A stretch of 8,996 nucleotides of DNA from an uncultured Lachnospiraceae bacterium (GTDB lineage Bacteria; Bacillota; Clostridia; Lachnospirales; Lachnospiraceae): positions 5,907-14,902 of the forward strand of contig CAJUQZ010000050.1 of the NCBI GenBank assembly GCA_910588755.1. The letters run 5' to 3'. The notes below the pieces were generated by a model, which saw only the letters and a list, made by a program, of their open reading frames with translations, ran no database searches and had not been told where the DNA came from. The position numbers were made by a program, and so were the translations under genes. Position 1 is the stretch's first letter, and each line of letters begins with the position of its first letter. This document shows, in pieces, positions 5,696 through 8,996 of the stretch.

Positions 5696-6866
5696 GGTAT
5701 TTGACGAGAACAAGGCAAAAGTAATGAAGCGGTATGAGGAGACGATCAACCGCAAGAATGTCAAGAGTGATTTTTATAACGGCATCTACGACCGGTATGA
5801 GTACCCGGTGCTGACGCGCGACCACATACCTCCTTTCTGGAAATACGACATGAATCCAGAAACCAACCCGTATTTTATGGAACGGCTTGGCGTGAACTGC
5901 GCGTTTAATGCCGGCGCGGTTGAGCTTGACGGCAAGTTCTACCTCGTGGCGCGAGTGGAGGGAAATGACAGGAAATCGTTCTTTGCGGTGGCGGAGAGCG
6001 ACAACGGCATCGATGGGTTCCGCTTCTGGGATTATCCGATACTGCTCGACGATGTGTGCCCGGAGGAGACCAATGTGTATGACATGCGCCTCACAAAGCA
6101 TGAGGACGGCTACATCTACGGTGTGTTCTGCTCCGAGAGCAAGGATGTGACGACCAATGACCTGTCCGCGGCAGTCGCGGCGGCGGGCATCGTGCGGACG
6201 AAGGATTTAAAGACCTGGGAAAGGCTTGAAAACCTCAAGACGCTCAACTCCCCGCAGCAGAGAAACGTCGTGCTGCACCCGGAGTTCGTTGACGGCAAAT
6301 ACGCGTTTTATACCAGACCGATGGACGATTTTATCGATACAGGAAGCGGCGGCGGGATAGGCTTTGGCCTGTGCGACGATATCACACACGCGGTGATTGG
6401 TGAGGAGATTCTCACGAGCAAGAGAAAATATCACACGATCACGGAGGCGAAGAACGGGGCAGGCGCAGTGCCGATCAAGACGGAGAAGGGCTGGATTCAC
6501 ATTGCCCACGGCGTGAGAAATACTGCAGCGGGGCTTCGGTATGTCGTGTATGCGTTTGCGACGGCGCTCGACGATCCGACGAAGGTGATCGCGGAGCCTG
6601 GCGGATTCCTGATCGCACCGCTTGGGGCCGAGCGGGTTGGAGATGTGTCCAATGTCGTGTTTACAAACGGCGCGATTGCAAGGGAGAACGGCGATGTATA
6701 TATCTACTATGCGTCGAGCGACACCAGACTTCACGTGGCAACGACGACGATTGACAAGCTTCAGGATTATGTGTTCAACACGCCGCAGGACCCGCTGCGC
6801 TCAGTGAAATGCGTGGAGCAGCGGTGCGAGTTTATCCGGAGAAATCTCGAATATATGAACAGATAA
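5685..6866 (+). CDS. GH130 subfamily 1 phosphorylase, 4-O-beta-D-mannosyl-D-glucose phosphorylase
   Basis: A 393-residue cytoplasmic enzyme predicted to split mannosyl-beta-1,4-glucose with phosphate into alpha-mannose-1-phosphate and glucose (EC 2.4.1.281). GH130 features in order: NPYFMERLGVNCAFNAGAV (61-79), with the subfamily's long N-terminal section; LVARVEGNDRKSFFAVA (87-103); YDMRLTKHEDGYIYG (132-146), with D133 the expected general acid; RNVVLHPE (193-200), with the arginine and histidine expected at the phosphate site; AHGVRNTAAGLRY (274-286); and YIYYASSDTRLHVA (338-351). Length and N-terminal section fit GH130_1 rather than the shorter GH130_2. AAGGAG (5671-5676) lies inside the epimerase gene, 8 nt before the ATG. 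The overlap with the epimerase, which makes its substrate, supports this specificity. Confidence 0.92.
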   Translation: MTNKVFDENKAKVMKRYEETINRKNVKSDFYNGIYDRYEYPVLTRDHIPPFWKYDMNPETNPYFMERLGVNCAFNAGAVELDGKFYLVARVEGNDRKSFFAVAESDNGIDGFRFWDYPILLDDVCPEETNVYDMRLTKHEDGYIYGVFCSESKDVTTNDLSAAVAAAGIVRTKDLKTWERLENLKTLNSPQQRNVVLHPEFVDGKYAFYTRPMDDFIDTGSGGGIGFGLCDDITHAVIGEEILTSKRKYHTITEAKNGAGAVPIKTEKGWIHIAHGVRNTAAGLRYVVYAFATALDDPTKVIAEPGGFLIAPLGAERVGDVSNVVFTNGAIARENGDVYIYYASSDTRLHVATTTIDKLQDYVFNTPQDPLRSVKCVEQRCEFIRRNLEYMNR

Positions 6867-7021
6867 ATGCGGCGCACAGAAAAGTACACAGGCCTGACGG
6901 GCAGGGAACGTTGACCGACGATATCGCTGTGCTTGAAGAAAAGTACACAAGCAGGAAGGACAGGAAAAATATTGAAGAAAGTTCGTATAGATAGTATTAC
7001 GATATAGAAGGAGCGGGGAAT
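6867..7021 (+). repeat. Gap with a diverged 29-bp direct repeat
   Basis: This 155-bp gap between GH130_1 and the esterase carries two copies of a 29-bp repeat (6878-6906 and 6937-6965) with 23 identical bases. The best part is AGAAAAGTACACARGC (15 of 16). A reading frame of 15 codons starts at ATG 6867, directly after the stop codon, but has no good ribosome site. No clear terminator or promoter is visible. AAGGAG (7008-7013) at the end serves the esterase. Function is unknown. Confidence 0.5.
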
Positions 7022-8164
7022 ATGAGAGCCGAAAAGTATGGAATCGATTGTAGCAAGGGCGTTTTGAACAGGGGAAACCTTTATCGGATTGAGAGAGCGA
7101 TGAAGAAAGCGATGCGCGGAGAGGATATTACCGTGGGATTTTTGGGCGGTTCCATCACCCAGGGCTGTCTGTCCTCGACTCCTGAGACGTGCTATGCCTA
7201 TCTGGTGTACAGATGGTGGTGTGAGACTTTCAAGGAATCGTCCGTGTCCTATGTCAATGCCGGAATTGGCGGGACGACTTCCCAGTTTGGCGTGGCGAGG
7301 GCGGACAGCGACCTGTTGTCGAAAGACATTGACTTTACAGTTGTGGAGTTCAGCGTAAACGACGATGACAATGAGCATTTTCTCGAGACCTATGAAGGGC
7401 TGATCCGGAAAATATATGGCAGCCGGACGCAGCCGGGTATCCTGATCGTGAACAGTGTCTATTACGGGGACGGCGGGAACGCGCAGGCGCAGCATGTCAG
7501 GATCGGAAAGGCGTATGAGCTGCCGTGTGTCAGCATGAAGCCGACATTATATGAAAAAGTATTGGACGGCACATACACAAGCCAAGATATCACGGAGGAT
7601 AACCTGCACCCCAACGATGAGGGGCACGGGCTGATGGCGGAGGTGATTATCAGCTTTCTGGAGATGGTTTACAGCGAGCTGAAAGCGGGGCGCGAGGACA
7701 CGGACAATCAGCTGGACGTGCAAAAGATGGCGCCCATAACGCCAAATGGTTATGAGAACTCTGTGAGATACCGAAATGACTGCGGGTCTGTCGTAACGGA
7801 AAATGACGGTTTTACGGTTGATACACAGCCGCAGAATGACATCAGGGAGATCTTCCGGTGTGGCTGGACGGCAGAGAAGAAGGGCGCGAAAATCGGCTTT
7901 GACATCGAGGGAAGCTGTATCGGCGTACAGTACCGGAAGTCGGTAGTACAGCCTACATGCATTGCAAGGGCCGTGGTCGATGGCGATTTGGAACATGCAA
8001 AGCTTCTCGACGGAAACTTCAAGGAGACATGGGGGGATATCTTACAGCTGGACACGATAGCGGAGCATCTTCCCTATGGAAAACATCATGTAGAAATTGA
8101 GCTGGTCGAGACACACGACGATGACAAAGTTCCGTTTTACCTGGTGTCAGTGATCGGTTCATAA
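7022..8164 (+). CDS. SGNH acetyl-mannan esterase, CE17-like, with C-terminal CBM35-like domain
   Basis: A 380-residue two-domain esterase without a signal peptide, so probably cytoplasmic. The SGNH hydrolase domain (about 35-220) has block I GGSITQG (42-48, nucleophile S44), block II AGIGGTTSQFG (80-90, G83), block III SVND (111-114, N113) and block V EDNLHPN (192-198, D193 and H196), a complete catalytic set. Residues 235-380 form a beta-rich domain (GFTVDTQP, IGFDIEGSCIGVQYRK, PYGKHHVEIELVE) consistent with a carbohydrate-binding module such as CBM35. This order, SGNH first and module second, matches the characterised Roseburia CE17 2-O-acetylmannan esterase and is opposite to CE2. AAGGAG (7008-7013) lies 8 nt before the ATG. 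Its place between the two phosphorylase genes suggests it deacetylates imported oligosaccharides so that phosphorolysis can proceed. The SGNH call is firm; the CE17 assignment and 2-O preference are inference. Confidence 0.82.
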   Translation: MRAEKYGIDCSKGVLNRGNLYRIERAMKKAMRGEDITVGFLGGSITQGCLSSTPETCYAYLVYRWWCETFKESSVSYVNAGIGGTTSQFGVARADSDLLSKDIDFTVVEFSVNDDDNEHFLETYEGLIRKIYGSRTQPGILIVNSVYYGDGGNAQAQHVRIGKAYELPCVSMKPTLYEKVLDGTYTSQDITEDNLHPNDEGHGLMAEVIISFLEMVYSELKAGREDTDNQLDVQKMAPITPNGYENSVRYRNDCGSVVTENDGFTVDTQPQNDIREIFRCGWTAEKKGAKIGFDIEGSCIGVQYRKSVVQPTCIARAVVDGDLEHAKLLDGNFKETWGDILQLDTIAEHLPYGKHHVEIELVETHDDDKVPFYLVSVIGS

Positions 8165-8276
8165 GGCGCCTTTGTGATCAAAGGATTTTGCGGGAATGCA
8201 GACTTGCAGTTTCAATCAATAAATATAAATAAAATAATTATAAATAAAAAAGGAAAATCATAAGGAGGATTTAATA
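8165..8276 (+). promoter_or_regulatory. AT-rich leader of GH130_2 with a small hairpin
   Basis: Directly after the esterase stop lies CCTTTG (8169-8174) and CAAAGG (8179-8184), a 6-bp stem with the loop TGAT followed by ATTTTG, too weak for a confident terminator. From 8210 to 8260 the DNA is almost all A/T and could hold an internal promoter, but no well-spaced hexamer pair stands out. A strong ribosome site AAGGAGG (8262-8268) lies 8 nt before the next ATG. Confidence 0.35.
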
Positions 8277-8996
8277 ATGAGCAAAGTAAAAATGATGAGC
8301 CCGGCGGTTCCAAACATGCCCTGGCAGGACAGAGCAGACGGAAAGACAACAGGTGTGTCCGACGCACCGATCTGGAGATACAGCGAGAATCCCATCATCG
8401 GCAGAAATCCGGTGAAGGGTGTGGCGAGAATCTTCAACAGCGCGGTCATGCCGTATGAGGGCGCGTTTATCGGCGTATTCCGCGGCGAGCAGACAAACGG
8501 TATCCCGTACATTTACTTAGGACACAGCCAGGACGCGATCCACTGGGATTTTGAGGCCAACAAGATCGAGTTTGTGGACGAGGAGGGCAAGCCTTTCATG
8601 CCGGTGTACGCGTATGACCCGCGCCTGGTGAAAGTGGAGGATACATACTATATCATCTGGTGCCAGGATTTTTACGGCGCAGCGATCGGTATGGCAAAGA
8701 CGACGGATTTCAAGACATTCACGCGCATTGAGAACCCGTTCCTTCCGTTTAACAGAAACGCGGTGCTGTTCCCGAGAAAGATTAACGGCAATTTCATGCT
8801 GCTGAGCCGCCCTTCCGACTCCGGCCACACACCGTTTGGCGATGTGTTTGTGAGCGAGAGCCCGGATCTGGTTTACTGGGGTAAGCACAGACATGTGATG
8901 GGCAAAGGCAACGAGTGGTGGGAGTCCTTGAAGATCGGCGGCGGCGCGGCTCCGATTGAGACGAGCGAGGGCTGGCTGCTGTTCTACCACGGCGTG
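8277..8996 (+). CDS. GH130 subfamily 2 phosphorylase, beta-1,4-manno-oligosaccharide phosphorylase (3' end cut by window)
   Basis: The first 240 codons of a gene that leaves the window; family members are usually about 320-340 residues. The predicted reaction is phosphorolysis of manno-oligosaccharides from the non-reducing end, giving alpha-mannose-1-phosphate and a chain shorter by one unit (EC 2.4.1.319 type). GH130 motifs: RIFNSAVMPYEGAFIGVFRG (51-70), DAIHWDF (86-92), YAYDPRLVKVEDTYYIIW (111-128) with D114 as expected general acid, NRNAVLFPRKINGNFMLLSR (149-168), and GGGAAPIETSEGWLLFYHGV (221-240) with H238. The compact N terminus fits subfamily 2 and differs from the GH130_1 gene upstream. 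No signal peptide is visible. The start ATG has a near-ideal ribosome site, suggesting high expression. Longer-chain specificity over mannobiose is inferred from the subfamily and from the presence of a separate GH130_1. Confidence 0.9.
   Translation, partial: MSKVKMMSPAVPNMPWQDRADGKTTGVSDAPIWRYSENPIIGRNPVKGVARIFNSAVMPYEGAFIGVFRGEQTNGIPYIYLGHSQDAIHWDFEANKIEFVDEEGKPFMPVYAYDPRLVKVEDTYYIIWCQDFYGAAIGMAKTTDFKTFTRIENPFLPFNRNAVLFPRKINGNFMLLSRPSDSGHTPFGDVFVSESPDLVYWGKHRHVMGKGNEWWESLKIGGGAAPIETSEGWLLFYHGV

Noticed and set aside
5319..6101. Minus-strand open frame of 260 codons across the epimerase and GH130_1 genes
   Set aside because: It is antisense to two well-supported enzymes. Long antisense frames are common opposite GC-richer codons, and the translation is His/Arg/Pro-rich without family motifs.
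6867..6914. 15-codon frame starting directly after the GH130_1 stop
   Set aside because: It is too short to judge and lacks a suitable ribosome site; kept only as part of the repeat observation.
6767..7495. Minus-strand open frame of 242 codons across GH130_1, the gap and the esterase
   Set aside because: It is antisense to conserved coding DNA, with no ribosome site or recognisable domain.

Overview
The window reads as the core of a beta-mannan / manno-oligosaccharide utilisation locus from a Gram-positive gut-type Firmicute, most likely a Lachnospiraceae member close to Roseburia. The reasons are the gene set, the strong AGGAGG-type ribosome sites with 6-9 nt spacing, very AT-rich intergenic DNA beside coding DNA of moderate GC, and the lipoprotein form of the sugar-binding protein. 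The species call is inference. The gene content closely matches the characterised Roseburia intestinalis mannan locus, so the pathway itself is not new. The less explained material is in the control regions.

Layout. Positions 1-431 (minus strand) hold the N-terminal part of an AraC-type regulator that runs off the left edge. Positions 432-888 are an AT-rich divergent control region with two strong palindromes, a repeated 13-bp motif and a good minus-strand promoter. Unit A (889-4281, plus) encodes a solute-binding lipoprotein and two ABC permeases, with a 12-bp stem-loop between the first two genes and an intrinsic terminator after the third. Positions 4367-4486 form a second control region with an inverted repeat over a promoter and a possible hairpin against the ribosome site. 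Unit B (4487 to the right edge, plus) encodes a cellobiose/mannobiose 2-epimerase, a GH130 subfamily 1 mannosyl-glucose phosphorylase, a two-domain SGNH acetylesterase resembling CE17, and a GH130 subfamily 2 manno-oligosaccharide phosphorylase cut by the right edge.

How the genes work together (family knowledge plus inference). Manno-oligosaccharides, many of them acetylated, are bound outside the cell by the lipoprotein and imported by the two permeases. No ATPase is encoded here, so one must come from elsewhere. In the cytoplasm the esterase removes acetyl groups. The GH130_2 enzyme shortens the chains by phosphorolysis, releasing mannose-1-phosphate. Mannobiose is converted by the epimerase to mannosyl-glucose, which GH130_1 splits into mannose-1-phosphate and glucose. 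None of the four unit B proteins shows a signal peptide, which fits an intracellular route that saves ATP.
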